Below, in pieces: positions 7,497 through 16,239 of a stretch of DNA of 64,000 bases. The number at the start of each line of letters is the position of its first letter. Position 1 is the stretch's first letter. The notes below the pieces were generated by a model. The model was not told where the DNA came from, made no database searches, and saw only the letters and a list, made by a program, of their open reading frames with translations. Source of the stretch: Mycobacterium sp. MBM. Its GTDB lineage: Bacteria > Actinomycetota > Actinomycetes > Mycobacteriales > Mycobacteriaceae. A program made the position numbers and the translations under genes. Where the stretch lies: NCBI GenBank assembly GCA_021648845.1, contig JAKJHY010000009.1, positions 1 to 64,000 on the forward strand. Direction: 5' to 3'.

Positions 7497-9721
7497 GGTG
7501 CGGCGGTCCTCGGCAGCCCGAGGATCATCGTCGCGATGATGTTCAGCTGGATCTCGACGGTGCCGCCGCCGATGACCTCGGCGGGCATCATCAGGCTCTG
7601 CGCCACCGCCGGCTGTTCGGCGCCGCCGACCATGGCCGCGCGCCCGCTGAAGGCCAGCGCCTCGGCGGTCACCCGACGGACCAGCAGCGCGGTCCCGACC
7701 TTGCCGACACTGGATGCCGGTCCCGGGCCGTGGCCGGCCAACCTGCCCAGTGTCTCCCGTACCGCGAGCGCTCCGATGGCATTGGTCGCCGCGCGCACCT
7801 CGCCGAGCGCGCGGCGCACCGCGGCGTCCTGCGGTCCGGCCCGGCGGGCGAGGGCACGCAGCTCACTTTCCTTGTCCAGCTTGGCGTAGGCGCCGATCGC
7901 CACCCGCTCGTTGGCCATGGTGGCCAGGGCGTGGGACCAACCCGCGGTGGGTTCACCGACCAGCATCTCGTCGGGCACGAACACGTCGTCGAAGAAGACC
8001 TCGTTGAAATGCTCGTCACCGCTGGCTGTTCGCAGCGGTCGCACCCGAATGCCCGGGGCCGTCATGTCGACGAGGAAGTATCCGATGCCCTTGTGCTTCT
8101 TGGCTTCCGGATCGGTGCGGGCCAGCAACGCACCCCAGTCGGCGCGCTGCGCCGAGGACGTCCAGACCTTCTGCCCCTGAATGACCCATCCGCCATCCAC
8201 CTTGGTCGCCCTGGTCGACAGCGCAGCCAGGTCCGATCCGGCCCCCGGCTCGGAAAAGAGCTGGCACCAACCGATCTCACCACGCATCGTCGGTACCGCG
8301 AAACGCGCACGCTGCGCGTCGGAGCCGGCGGTCAACACCGTGGGCAGGATCCACTCGGCGATGCCCAGCGATGGCCGAACCAGATGAGGCCGCTTGTCGA
8401 ACTCCTCGTCGATGATCAACTGCTGAGCCGGCGAGGCGGCCAGGCCCCACGGCACCGGTAGGTAGGGCGCGACAAGTCCGGAATCGGCCAGCGCCGTGCG
8501 CTGCGGGCCGGTCCAGAACTCCGCGTATTCGGGGTTTTGTCGGCCGGGTCTCTCGTTGCCCAACAACGCCGCCGCGTCGAGCGCCGCGGCCACACCGGCC
8601 CGGAATTCGGGCTCGACCTCGGTGAGTTCGATGGTGAAATCGCGACCGGGCAGGTCGGGATCACCCAGTGCGCACGCCCATTCGGCTGCCGGGCCGGTGG
8701 CGGCGGCCAGGCTGATGGCGCGCTTCCAGTACAGGTGCAGGTCGTGTTCCCAGGTGTAGCCGATCGCGCCGAACATGGTGAGCGCGTCGACGACGAGTTC
8801 CGGGAGCCGGCCGACGGCGATCGCCGCACCGGCGGCCGCGATGTGCTGTTGCACCGCCGATTGATCGGCGGCTCGGACCGCATCCCAGGCCGCGGCCGCG
8901 GTGAGTTCGCTGTCGATGAACAACCTTGCCGCCTTGTGCTGCAGGGCCTGAAAGGTGCCGATCGGGCGGCCGAACTGCTCGCGCACCTTCAGGTAGGCGA
9001 CCACACTGTCCACACACCAGCGCGCGATCCCGGCGGCTTCGGCGGCGATCAGCCCGATGGCGATACCCCGGGCGGCCGATGCGCTCACGCCGGTGACCGC
9101 AGCACCGCCGGCCGCGGCGTCACAGCGCAGGATACCCGCGTCGCGGGTCAGGTCGGTCGGTGCCTGCGCCTGCACCGTGACGCCCGGCGCGCCGGTGTCG
9201 AGGATGAACCAGAGTGTCTCGCCGTCAATCGTTTTGGCGGCGACCACCACGTGTTGCGCGGAACTCAACCCGAGTTGCGGTCCGGCTGTTCCGTCCAGCC
9301 GCCAGCCCCAGTCACCGGGGCTGGCCCGGATCTCGCCGTCCTCGGGGAGCAGCAGCGCTGCCGTTCGTCCGTCGGCAATGGCCTCGAGCAGGGATCGAAC
9401 CGCCGGCTGATCGGTATCGGCGGCGGCCAGCACCGCACCGGCGATGACGGTGGGCAACAGCGGGCCGGGCACCAGACCATAGCCGGCCGCGTCGATCACG
9501 CACGCGGCGTCGGCCAGCGCGCCGCCCTGCCCGCCGAATTCCTCGGGTATGTGCACCGCGTGCAGGCCCTGGGCCACCAGGGCGGGCCAGACGTCGGGGC
9601 ACCGACCGGCCGCGATCGCGTCGAACTGCGACCTGGTGAGTTCGAGCCCCCCGTAGCGGTGGGCGAACCCGGCCATCGAGTCGGTGAGCTGGATCTGTTC
9701 ATCGGTGAGTGCGACGACCAT
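7493..9721 (-). CDS. Double (fused) acyl-CoA dehydrogenase
   Basis: 742 residues, about twice a normal acyl-CoA dehydrogenase. The first half (about 1-365) is a degenerate ACAD unit ending in the GAIGYTWEHDLHLYWKRA helix. The second half (about 385-742) is better conserved, with CQLFSEPGAGSDLAALS, IQGQKVWTSSAQRADW and MANERVAIGAY. Fused ACADs of this kind in mycobacteria and Rhodococcus act on steroid side chains or unusual acyl-CoAs (FadE34-like); which applies here is not visible. It lies 9 nt downstream of the DUF35 gene and overlaps the TetR gene. Usually one unit of such fusions is catalytic, probably the second here (inference). Confidence 0.88.
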   Translation of the reverse strand: MVVALTDEQIQLTDSMAGFAHRYGGLELTRSQFDAIAAGRCPDVWPALVAQGLHAVHIPEEFGGQGGALADAACVIDAAGYGLVPGPLLPTVIAGAVLAAADTDQPAVRSLLEAIADGRTAALLLPEDGEIRASPGDWGWRLDGTAGPQLGLSSAQHVVVAAKTIDGETLWFILDTGAPGVTVQAQAPTDLTRDAGILRCDAAAGGAAVTGVSASAARGIAIGLIAAEAAGIARWCVDSVVAYLKVREQFGRPIGTFQALQHKAARLFIDSELTAAAAWDAVRAADQSAVQQHIAAAGAAIAVGRLPELVVDALTMFGAIGYTWEHDLHLYWKRAISLAAATGPAAEWACALGDPDLPGRDFTIELTEVEPEFRAGVAAALDAAALLGNERPGRQNPEYAEFWTGPQRTALADSGLVAPYLPVPWGLAASPAQQLIIDEEFDKRPHLVRPSLGIAEWILPTVLTAGSDAQRARFAVPTMRGEIGWCQLFSEPGAGSDLAALSTRATKVDGGWVIQGQKVWTSSAQRADWGALLARTDPEAKKHKGIGYFLVDMTAPGIRVRPLRTASGDEHFNEVFFDDVFVPDEMLVGEPTAGWSHALATMANERVAIGAYAKLDKESELRALARRAGPQDAAVRRALGEVRAATNAIGALAVRETLGRLAGHGPGPASSVGKVGTALLVRRVTAEALAFSGRAAMVGGAEQPAVAQSLMMPAEVIGGGTVEIQLNIIATMILGLPRTAAP

Positions 9722-9730
9722 GCCGACCTC

Positions 9731-10147
9731 CTAATGCGCCGCGGTGTAGTGCAGCAGGGTGATATCGGCGCCGGCCTGATCGGCGAATACCGGCGACACC
9801 GCCATGCCGATGCGAAGGTGGGCGGGATCGACGCCGACGAGTTCGGTGGCCAGTCGCGGACCTTCGTCCCACTGGACCACCCCGAGCAGATGCGGTACCG
9901 CGTCGGCGAACTGCGGCGCGACCGGTCGCTGTGCGACAGCGAAGCTGACGAGCGTTCCCGCCCCGGATATCTGACGCCACTGCAGGTCGTCGGCGAGTGT
10001 CCCGGGGGCCAGTACGCGCGGGTAGAACACGTAGGCGCCCAGCGACGGCGAGAACTGGATCCACACCTCGTGCCTGCGTAACCCATCCCAGAAGGGTGCC
10101 GACGTCGGGGTGGGCAGCGGCAACGGCCGGGTCAGTGGGTCGGTCAT
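9731..10147 (-). CDS. DUF35 OB-fold protein lacking the zinc-ribbon cysteines
   Basis: A 138-residue small partner protein of thiolase-like enzymes. The N-terminal helix (TSAPFWDGLRRHEVWIQFS) and the OB-fold (ISGAGTLVSFAVAQRP, HLLGVVQWDEGPRLATELVG) match the DUF35/acyl-CoA-associated family. The rubredoxin-like zinc ribbon that normally has four cysteines is replaced by FSPSLGAYVFYPRVLAPGTL, and the whole protein has no cysteine. Its ATG directly abuts the thiolase stop codon, so the two products are probably made together as a complex. DUF35 partners are required by Ltp2-type aldolases and acyl-CoA hydratases in steroid side-chain breakdown. Confidence 0.8.
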   Translation of the reverse strand: MTDPLTRPLPLPTPTSAPFWDGLRRHEVWIQFSPSLGAYVFYPRVLAPGTLADDLQWRQISGAGTLVSFAVAQRPVAPQFADAVPHLLGVVQWDEGPRLATELVGVDPAHLRIGMAVSPVFADQAGADITLLHYTAAH

Positions 10148-11353
10148 CTAGTCCCCCTCCAACACGAGGGCCTCTTGTTCGCTGAGCACACCACCGTTAC
10201 CGGACACGAAGGCCCGGTGGCAGTCGGCGACCTGGGTCGGCCCGGCACGGCCCATCAGCTGCCGGGCGGCATCGCAGACATGGTGCATTCCGCCGGCGTT
10301 ACCGGGCTGGCCGTAGCCGAGCTGGCCGCCGGCGGTGTTCATCGGGAAGTCCCCGCGGAAGGTCAGGTCGTGGTCGGTGACGAATTGCATGCCCTTGCCC
10401 TTCGGGCAGAAGCCGGCGTCCTCGAGGGTCAACAGCGCGGTGATCGTGTAGCAGTCATAGATGGACACCATGTCCATATCCGCGGGGCCGACTCCGGCCA
10501 TCCCGAACGCGGAGCCGGCGGCGGTGATCATCGGGGTCTGCAAGGGATCCGCGGCGTACACCGGCGACTTGTAGGGCACTCGCTCGCCGAACCCCTTGAT
10601 CCACACCGGGCGGTTGCGGCTCGTGCGGGCCAGTTCGGGACCGACCACCAGGACGGCCGAGCCGCCCATGCACGGCATGACGATCTCCAGCTTGTGCAGC
10701 GGCGAGGCGATGATCGGGCTGTCCAGCACGTCGGCGATGCTCAGTGGCTTGTCCCTGAACACCGCCCCCGGGGTGTGGTTGGCGTTGACCCGTTGGTCGA
10801 CGACGATCTTGGCCATCGCCGCCTCGTCGTAACCGTATGCGGCGGCGTACATCTGGGCGACCTGTGCATAGGGCCCGTTCTGGCCGAGGTAGCCGTAGGG
10901 AATTTCGAACTCGGCCTGCGGCGAGCCGTACCGGAAGCTGGAAGCGCCGAAGTAGAGTGCGTCGCCGGGATCGTAGGGCCGTTGCGGTGACATCGGGGTG
11001 AGGTAGTTGGCCGGGATGGCGCACAGCACCGCCTGGCAGATCCCCAGTTCGATGGCGGCCGCCGCGCGCCACACCATGGCCGCACCGGACGCGCTGCCGA
11101 GGTCGATCAGCTCGGCATAGTTGACCGCCAATCCGAGGTACTCGGCAACGGTGGACGGCACGAACAGCTGCGACTCCATCACCCCGCAGGTCACCAGGCC
11201 GTCGACCTGGTCGACCGTCAGTCCGGCATCGGTCACGGCCGCCGCGGCCAGCCGCGCCCACTGCTCCAGGATGAACTCCGGTGGCCCGGTCGGCTCACGC
11301 GTCGCGGCCAGTTCGTGGAACCCGACGATCGCCGCGTCGCCGCGCAAACCCAT
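10148..11353 (-). CDS. Thiolase-like lipid-transfer protein (Ltp type) without nucleophilic cysteine
   Basis: A 401-residue member of the thiolase superfamily, SCP2-thiolase/Ltp branch. The N-terminal half has AAIVGFHELA and the nucleophile-elbow region ELIDLGSASGAAMVWRAAAA, where the catalytic Cys of true thiolases is absent. The C-terminal segment GGQLGYGQPGNAGGMHHV replaces the usual GHPxGxxG. This pattern suggests a retro-aldolase or other C-C lyase, as in Ltp2, rather than CoA thiolysis. The ATG at 11353 follows GAGGGGAGCAGCAC; the long open frame upstream to 12289 lies antisense to the PE-PPE gene and is discarded. First gene of the operon with the DUF35, double ACAD and TetR genes. Confidence 0.85.
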   Translation of the reverse strand: MGLRGDAAIVGFHELAATREPTGPPEFILEQWARLAAAAVTDAGLTVDQVDGLVTCGVMESQLFVPSTVAEYLGLAVNYAELIDLGSASGAAMVWRAAAAIELGICQAVLCAIPANYLTPMSPQRPYDPGDALYFGASSFRYGSPQAEFEIPYGYLGQNGPYAQVAQMYAAAYGYDEAAMAKIVVDQRVNANHTPGAVFRDKPLSIADVLDSPIIASPLHKLEIVMPCMGGSAVLVVGPELARTSRNRPVWIKGFGERVPYKSPVYAADPLQTPMITAAGSAFGMAGVGPADMDMVSIYDCYTITALLTLEDAGFCPKGKGMQFVTDHDLTFRGDFPMNTAGGQLGYGQPGNAGGMHHVCDAARQLMGRAGPTQVADCHRAFVSGNGGVLSEQEALVLEGD

Positions 11354-11388
11354 GTGCTGCTCCCCTCGATCGGTCACAGCGACATTAT

Positions 11389-11403
11389 TAGAATGAGATT
11401 CTA
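11389..11403. promoter_or_regulatory. Inverted repeat upstream of the thiolase operon
   Basis: TAGAAT-GAG-ATTCTA is a perfect 6+3+6 palindrome, 36 bp before the thiolase start, in an AT-rich patch that is the likely promoter. It resembles but does not equal the KstR operator (TAGAAC-GT-GTTCTA). It is a candidate operator for the operon's own TetR protein or another lipid regulator. Confidence 0.6.
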
Positions 11404-11491
11404 CTTTCAATTCGGGGCCAATTTCCGGTTCCGTCAACGCCCGACCGTCCGGAGTGCAACGATCCGATTGGCTCTTACCCGGGGGTGACAG

Positions 11492-12892
11492 ATGTGTAGT
11501 GCACGACGGTTGATCACAACCGTGCTGACCTTGCTCACAGTGGTTCTCATCACCGTCGCCACGACGCTGACGATGGCCGTCGCACTGGCGGCGACGGCGC
11601 TCATCGTGCCAGGCACCGGGACACCGAACGCCAACATCGTCGGCGGCTACCTGGAGAACGCCCGCGACTACTACATCGCGCCGTTCAACCCCGCCTGCAC
11701 CGAAGCCAACAACTGTGACCTGCAGGGGATCGACTATCCCGCGCAGTTCTGGCCCATCCCACTCCCCGGGTGGGGCGGGCTCAAGGGCGCCAAATGGGAC
11801 GTATCCACGGGCAAGGGCCTGGCCACACTGAACTCCACCCTGGTGGACACCCTGGCGCAGGATCCGCCCGACACCCCGATCATCATTTTCGGTTACTCCC
11901 AAGGCGGCAACATCGTCAGCCGGGAAAAGCGCAACCTGGCCGCGCTGCCCAAGGACCAGACCTATCTGTCCTTCGTCATGATCGGTAACACCAACCGTCC
12001 CAACGGCGGCCTGTTCGAGCGGCTGGCCTTCCTGGGGCACGTGCCGATCCTCGACGCCACCTTCGGCCTGCCCGCACCGACCGACACCTGCGATCACATC
12101 TGCGCCACCGATATCGCGTTCCGCTACGACGGCGTCTCGGATTTCCCCATCTACCCGCTCAACGCGCTGGCCGTCCTCAATGCCGTCGCCGGATTCTGGT
12201 ACGTACACGGCACCTACCTGGCACCCAATGCGAAAAGCGATACCGGCGAACTGCCGGATGGCTACACGCCCGCCGAACTTGCCGACCAACTCGCCGACGA
12301 GGACAACTGGGATGAGTACGGCGACACCCGCTACATCACCATCCCGACCAAGACGCTGCCGATCGTGCGCCCGTTCCTGGAATTCGCCGGATTCACCGGC
12401 ACCGGATTCCTGGTCAAGCCGCTGGTCACGCTACTGACTCCGCTGCTCACGGTGCTGATCGAGACCGGCTATGACCGCTCGCTCAGCTACGGTGTCCCCG
12501 CGCCGTTCCGGCTGATACCGCGGATCAACCCACTCGTGCTGGCCCGCGATGTCGTCGACGCGATCGGCGAGGGCATCCATGACGCGTTCGGCGGCGGGAC
12601 AGCCGCGCAGCAGACCCCCGAACCACCGCAGCAGACATCGCTGACCGCCGCGTCCGCGGTGCAGGCTCCCGAAGCCCCCGAGAGCGCGGCACCCACGGTG
12701 AACGCCAGCACCCCTCCCGAGGACACCGACAAGGTCACCGGCCCGGCAGCCGTCGAGCTGACGCAGCCCACCGAGGAGACCGACGAGGCCGAAGAGGCCG
12801 ACGAGCCGGCTCCGCGGGCCCGCCTCACCGAGGCCCGGACCGGACCGAAAGCCGCCAAGTCCACCGCTCGGTCGGTGCGCCAGGCCGCATGA
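11492..12892 (+). CDS. PE-PPE domain serine hydrolase, secreted or membrane anchored
   Basis: 466 residues. The N-terminus is a signal/anchor helix (LITTVLTLLTVVLITVATTL). It is followed by a PE-PPE domain (about residues 40-280), an alpha/beta hydrolase fold with the nucleophile elbow IIIFGYSQGGNIVS and the N-terminal LIVPGTGTPNA strand. The C-terminal 90 residues are Pro/Ala/Glu-rich and disordered, with no PE or PPE module itself. Characterised PE-PPE domains are esterases or cutinase-like lipases, some acting on glycopeptidolipid or trehalose lipids; the substrate here is unknown. The start is the ATG at 11492; no strong ribosome site is visible. Convergent with hflX, with a long hairpin between. 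Confidence 0.87.
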   Translation: MCSARRLITTVLTLLTVVLITVATTLTMAVALAATALIVPGTGTPNANIVGGYLENARDYYIAPFNPACTEANNCDLQGIDYPAQFWPIPLPGWGGLKGAKWDVSTGKGLATLNSTLVDTLAQDPPDTPIIIFGYSQGGNIVSREKRNLAALPKDQTYLSFVMIGNTNRPNGGLFERLAFLGHVPILDATFGLPAPTDTCDHICATDIAFRYDGVSDFPIYPLNALAVLNAVAGFWYVHGTYLAPNAKSDTGELPDGYTPAELADQLADEDNWDEYGDTRYITIPTKTLPIVRPFLEFAGFTGTGFLVKPLVTLLTPLLTVLIETGYDRSLSYGVPAPFRLIPRINPLVLARDVVDAIGEGIHDAFGGGTAAQQTPEPPQQTSLTAASAVQAPEAPESAAPTVNASTPPEDTDKVTGPAAVELTQPTEETDEAEEADEPAPRARLTEARTGPKAAKSTARSVRQAA

Positions 12893-12895
12893 CCC

Positions 12896-12960
12896 CGCGC
12901 GAGCAGGCGCACCGACCCTGAAAATCCGGGGGATTCGGGGACGGTTCGCCTGCTCGCGCG
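12896..12960. terminator. Long-stem hairpin between convergent PE-PPE gene and hflX
   Basis: CGCGCGAGCAGGCG at 12896-12909 pairs perfectly with 12947-12960 (14 bp). The 37-nt loop holds a smaller CCCTGAAAATCCGGG hairpin. It fills the 85-bp gap between two converging genes, so it is a likely bidirectional terminator. The arm resembles the GCGAGCAGACGC-type repeats that I recall at many mycobacterial gene ends. Confidence 0.7.
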
Positions 12961-12977
12961 ACCACCCGGTTTGCGCC

Positions 12978-14390
12978 CTACCAGTTGCTGAACTCGCGCA
13001 GGCTGGCCGCCAGCGGAACCGGCACCCGCGCAGTGATCTTGGTACCCGTGTCGGTGTGCTCGGTGGTGTCGATCCGGCCCTCGGTGTGCACCCGAGCCAC
13101 CAGGTCACCGCGGTCATAGGGCAACGTCACGTCGACGAAGGCATCGGCGGGTTCGACCAACTCCACCAGGCGAGCCCGCAGCTCATCCAGACCCGCACCG
13201 GTGTGCGCGGACACGAACACCGCGTCCGGTAGCGCGCGGCGCAGCTGAGCCAGGGCGAGATCGTCGGCGGCGTCGATCTTGTTGACCACCAACAGTTCCG
13301 GGGCCGGGCGCCCGTCATGGTCGGCGTAGACGTCGCGCACCACCTCACGGACCGCGTTGATCTGCGCCAGCGGGGTGGCGTCCGAGCCGTCCACCACGTG
13401 CACCAGCAGGTCGGCGTCGACGACCTCCTCCAGGGTGGACCGGAACGCCTCGACCAACTGGGTGGGCAGGTGCCGCACGAAGCCGACGGTGTCGGTCAGC
13501 ACGAACGGCCGGCCGTCGTCGAGTTCACCGCGCCGGGTGGTCGGCTCCAGGGTGGCGAACAACGCGTTCTCGACCAGCACCCCGGCACCGGTGAGCGCGT
13601 TGAGCAGACTGGACTTGCCGGCATTGGTGTAGCCGACGATCGCGACCGCGGGCAGATCGGCGGCCCGGCGCCTACCGCGCTGGGTATCGCGGATCTTCTT
13701 CATGTCCTTGATCTCGCGGCGCAACTTGGTCATCCGCTCGCGGATGCGACGCCGGTCGGTCTCGATCTTGGTCTCACCGGGACCGCGGGTGCCCACACCG
13801 CCGCTGCTGCCGCCCGCGCCGCCGCCCTGCCGGGACATGGATTCACCCCAGCCGCGCAGCCGGGGCAGCATGTACTCCATCTGGGCCAGCGACACCTGCG
13901 CCTTGCCCTCCGCGGATGTCGCGTGCTGGGCGAAGATGTCCAGGATCAGCGCCGTCCGGTCGATGACCTTGACCTTGACCACCTTCTCCAGTGAGTTCAA
14001 CTGGGCCGGGCTCAGCTCACCGTCGCAGATCACGGTGTCCGCCCCGGTGGCTGTGACGATATCGCGCAACTCGATCGCCTTACCCGAGCCGATGTAGGTC
14101 GAGGCGTCCGGCTTGTCGCGGCGCTGCACCACGCCCTCAAGGACCTCCGAACCCGCCGTCTCGGCCAACGCGGCCAATTCGGCCATGCTTGCGTCCACAT
14201 CGGCGGCGGTGCCCTCGGTCCACACGCCGACCAGCACCACCCTCTCCAGGCGCAGCTGGCGGTACTCGACCTCGGAGATATCGGTGAGTTCGGTCGACAA
14301 CCCGGCGACGCGGCGCAGGGCCGCGCGATCCTCGAGAGCCAGTTCGCCGGTGCTCGGAACGGGATTGCGCGCGAATTCGGATTCAGTCAT
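12978..14390 (-). CDS. hflX: Ribosome-associated GTPase HflX
   Basis: 470 residues. HflX splits or rescues stalled ribosomes under stress. The N-terminal HflX domain has RLERVVLVGVWTEG, then a Gly-rich linker (RQGGGAGGSSGGVGTRGPGE) and the GTPase domain: G1 GYTNAGKSS, G3 DTVGF, G4 NKID. The C-terminal extension ends REFSNW. The start at 14390 (MTESEFARNP) is preferred because it matches the expected family N-terminus; an in-frame GTG at 14426 would overlap dapF. First downstream gene after dapF, with a 32-bp gap. Same order as Rv2725c-Rv2726c. Confidence 0.94.
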   Translation of the reverse strand: MTESEFARNPVPSTGELALEDRAALRRVAGLSTELTDISEVEYRQLRLERVVLVGVWTEGTAADVDASMAELAALAETAGSEVLEGVVQRRDKPDASTYIGSGKAIELRDIVTATGADTVICDGELSPAQLNSLEKVVKVKVIDRTALILDIFAQHATSAEGKAQVSLAQMEYMLPRLRGWGESMSRQGGGAGGSSGGVGTRGPGETKIETDRRRIRERMTKLRREIKDMKKIRDTQRGRRRAADLPAVAIVGYTNAGKSSLLNALTGAGVLVENALFATLEPTTRRGELDDGRPFVLTDTVGFVRHLPTQLVEAFRSTLEEVVDADLLVHVVDGSDATPLAQINAVREVVRDVYADHDGRPAPELLVVNKIDAADDLALAQLRRALPDAVFVSAHTGAGLDELRARLVELVEPADAFVDVTLPYDRGDLVARVHTEGRIDTTEHTDTGTKITARVPVPLAASLREFSNW

Positions 14391-14422
14391 AAGTTCTTTC
14401 GATGGTGGCACGGTGGCCGGGG

Positions 14423-15301
14423 TCACGCATCTGAATTACGCCACCACTGCTCGGCGAGCTCGCCGTGGGCGACCAGCACGGACGGCCCACGCAGGTAGCT
14501 GGTGGCCTCGGTGATGGTGACGGTGACCTCTCCGCCGGGGATACGGACCGCCAGGGTGCCGGCCTGCTCCCCCACGTGGTGCAGCGCGGCCAGCGCGGCG
14601 GCCACGGTTCCCGTTCCGCAGGAACGGGTTTCACCGACCCCGCGCTCATGGACGCGCATGGCCACCGAGCCGTCCGCGGGGCTGGTGAGGATTTCCACGT
14701 TCACCCCGTCGGGGAATTGGGCGGCATCGAAGGACACCGGCGCGCCGACGTCGAGGGCGCCCAACGCGGCCACACTCAGCTCGGTCACACAGGCCAGGTG
14801 CGGATTGCCGACGTCGACCGCCAGCCCGGTGAAGGTCTGTCCGCCCACCACGGCCGATCCGGTGCCCAGCGGGTTGGCCTTGCCCATGTCGACGGTGACC
14901 TCGGCCTCGGTCGGCGCCTCGGCGCTGAAATCGTGCACCACCACCGGGCGCGGGCCGGCCAGTGAGCCGACCACGAACTCGTCCCGGCTCTCCAGCCCGG
15001 ATGCCCGCAGGTAGTGCGCGAAGACGCGCACACCGTTGCCGCACATCTGGGCGATGGACCCGTCGGCGTTGCGGTAGTCCATGTACCAGTCCTGCGCCGC
15101 CACCCCCTCGGGCAGCCGCTCGAACACGCCCGCTTCGGCTGCGGCACCGGCCGTCGTCACGCGCAACACCCCGTCGGCGCCCAGACCGCGGCGCCGATCA
15201 CACAGCGCGGTCACCACAGCGGGGGTCAGCGCGAGCGCGGCATCGAGGTCCGGCAGCACGACGAAGTCGTTCTGCGTGCCGTGACCCTTGGCGAATCTCA
15301 C
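14423..15301 (-). CDS. dapF: Diaminopimelate epimerase
   Basis: Converts LL- to meso-diaminopimelate for lysine and peptidoglycan synthesis. The product is 292 residues. Both catalytic cysteines are present, in [13 protein letters not shown] and in [14 protein letters not shown], with the N-terminal [12 protein letters not shown] signature. It starts at a GTG that overlaps the miaA stop by 4 nt (GTGA), so it is coupled to miaA. Cytoplasmic. dapA and dapB lie elsewhere in this window (43 kb and 55 kb). Confidence 0.97.
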   Translation of the reverse strand: MRFAKGHGTQNDFVVLPDLDAALALTPAVVTALCDRRRGLGADGVLRVTTAGAAAEAGVFERLPEGVAAQDWYMDYRNADGSIAQMCGNGVRVFAHYLRASGLESRDEFVVGSLAGPRPVVVHDFSAEAPTEAEVTVDMGKANPLGTGSAVVGGQTFTGLAVDVGNPHLACVTELSVAALGALDVGAPVSFDAAQFPDGVNVEILTSPADGSVAMRVHERGVGETRSCGTGTVAAALAALHHVGEQAGTLAVRIPGGEVTVTITEATSYLRGPSVLVAHGELAEQWWRNSDA

Positions 15302-16239
15302 CTGTCCAGGATACTCAGGGCAGCCTCGACGAGATCCGGCGTCGAACCGTCGAGCCAGTTCACCCGATGGTCACGGCGAAACCAGGACCGCTGCCGGCGT
15401 ACATAGCGGCGGGTGCCCACGAAGGTCGGCTCGAGCGCAGCAGATCCGTCTCCGCCGGCCTCCAGGTCGGCCAGTACCTGCGCGTAGCCCAGCGCACGGG
15501 ACGCGGTCACCCCGGTGCGCAGACCTCGTCCGATGAGATCGGCGACCTCGTCGACCAGACCCTCGGCGAACATGGTGTCGGTACGTTGACGCAGACGGTC
15601 ATCGAGAATGCTTGTGTCCCAGTCCAATCCGATGATGTCGGTACCCCATCGCGGGGTGCCTATGCGCGGCGCGGACGCCGCGAACGGTTTACCGGTGAGC
15701 TCGACGACCTCCAGCGCGCGCACGATACGCCGGCCATCGGTGTCCAGGATGGCCGCACCGGCCGCGGGGTCGACGCGCGCCAACTCGGCGTGCAAGGCGC
15801 TCACCCCGACCTCGGCCAGCCGCGCCTCCCAGCGGGCGCGCACCGCCGGATCGGTCGCCGGGAACGACCACTGGTCCAGCAGCGACTGGATGTAGAGCAT
15901 GGATCCGCCGACCACCACCGGCACCGCGCCACGCGCCATGATCGCCTCGATATCGGTGGCCGCGTTCTCCTGATAGCGCGCCACCGATGCGTTCTCGGTG
16001 ACGTCGAGGACGTCGAGTTGGTGGTGCACGATGCCGCGGCGCAGCTCGGGCGCCAGCTTGGCGGTGCCGATGTCCATCCCGCGGTAGAACTGCATGGCAT
16101 CGGCGTTCACGATCTCCCCGCCGAGGCGCTCGGCGAGAGCCAGCCCGAGCGCGGATTTACCGGTCCCGGTCGGGCCGATGACGGCGACGGGACGGATGCC
16201 GGGGCGAGCGGAGCGACGGGGGTGCAGGGTGGGGCTCAT
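15298..16239 (-). CDS. miaA: tRNA dimethylallyltransferase
   Basis: Adds the dimethylallyl group to A37 of tRNAs reading UNN codons, the substrate for MiaB (19924-21462). The product is 313 residues. The P-loop [16 protein letters not shown] lies near the N-terminus, and [15 protein letters not shown] and [14 protein letters not shown] are the family motifs. The ATG at 16239 ([10 protein letters not shown]) overlaps the stop of the upstream gene by 4 nt; the longer frame to 16353 is inside that gene and is rejected. Matches Rv2727c. Confidence 0.96.
   Translation of the reverse strand: MSPTLHPRRSARPGIRPVAVIGPTGTGKSALGLALAERLGGEIVNADAMQFYRGMDIGTAKLAPELRRGIVHHQLDVLDVTENASVARYQENAATDIEAIMARGAVPVVVGGSMLYIQSLLDQWSFPATDPAVRARWEARLAEVGVSALHAELARVDPAAGAAILDTDGRRIVRALEVVELTGKPFAASAPRIGTPRWGTDIIGLDWDTSILDDRLRQRTDTMFAEGLVDEVADLIGRGLRTGVTASRALGYAQVLADLEAGGDGSAALEPTFVGTRRYVRRQRSWFRRDHRVNWLDGSTPDLVEAALSILDR

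Noticed and set aside
8537..10081. 514-codon + strand frame opposite the double ACAD and DUF35 genes
   Set aside because: Antisense shadow. The minus-strand proteins have clear families and coupled starts.
11354..12289. Extension of the thiolase frame into the region opposite the PE-PPE gene
   Set aside because: The extension lacks thiolase homology, and a good ribosome site precedes the ATG at 11353.
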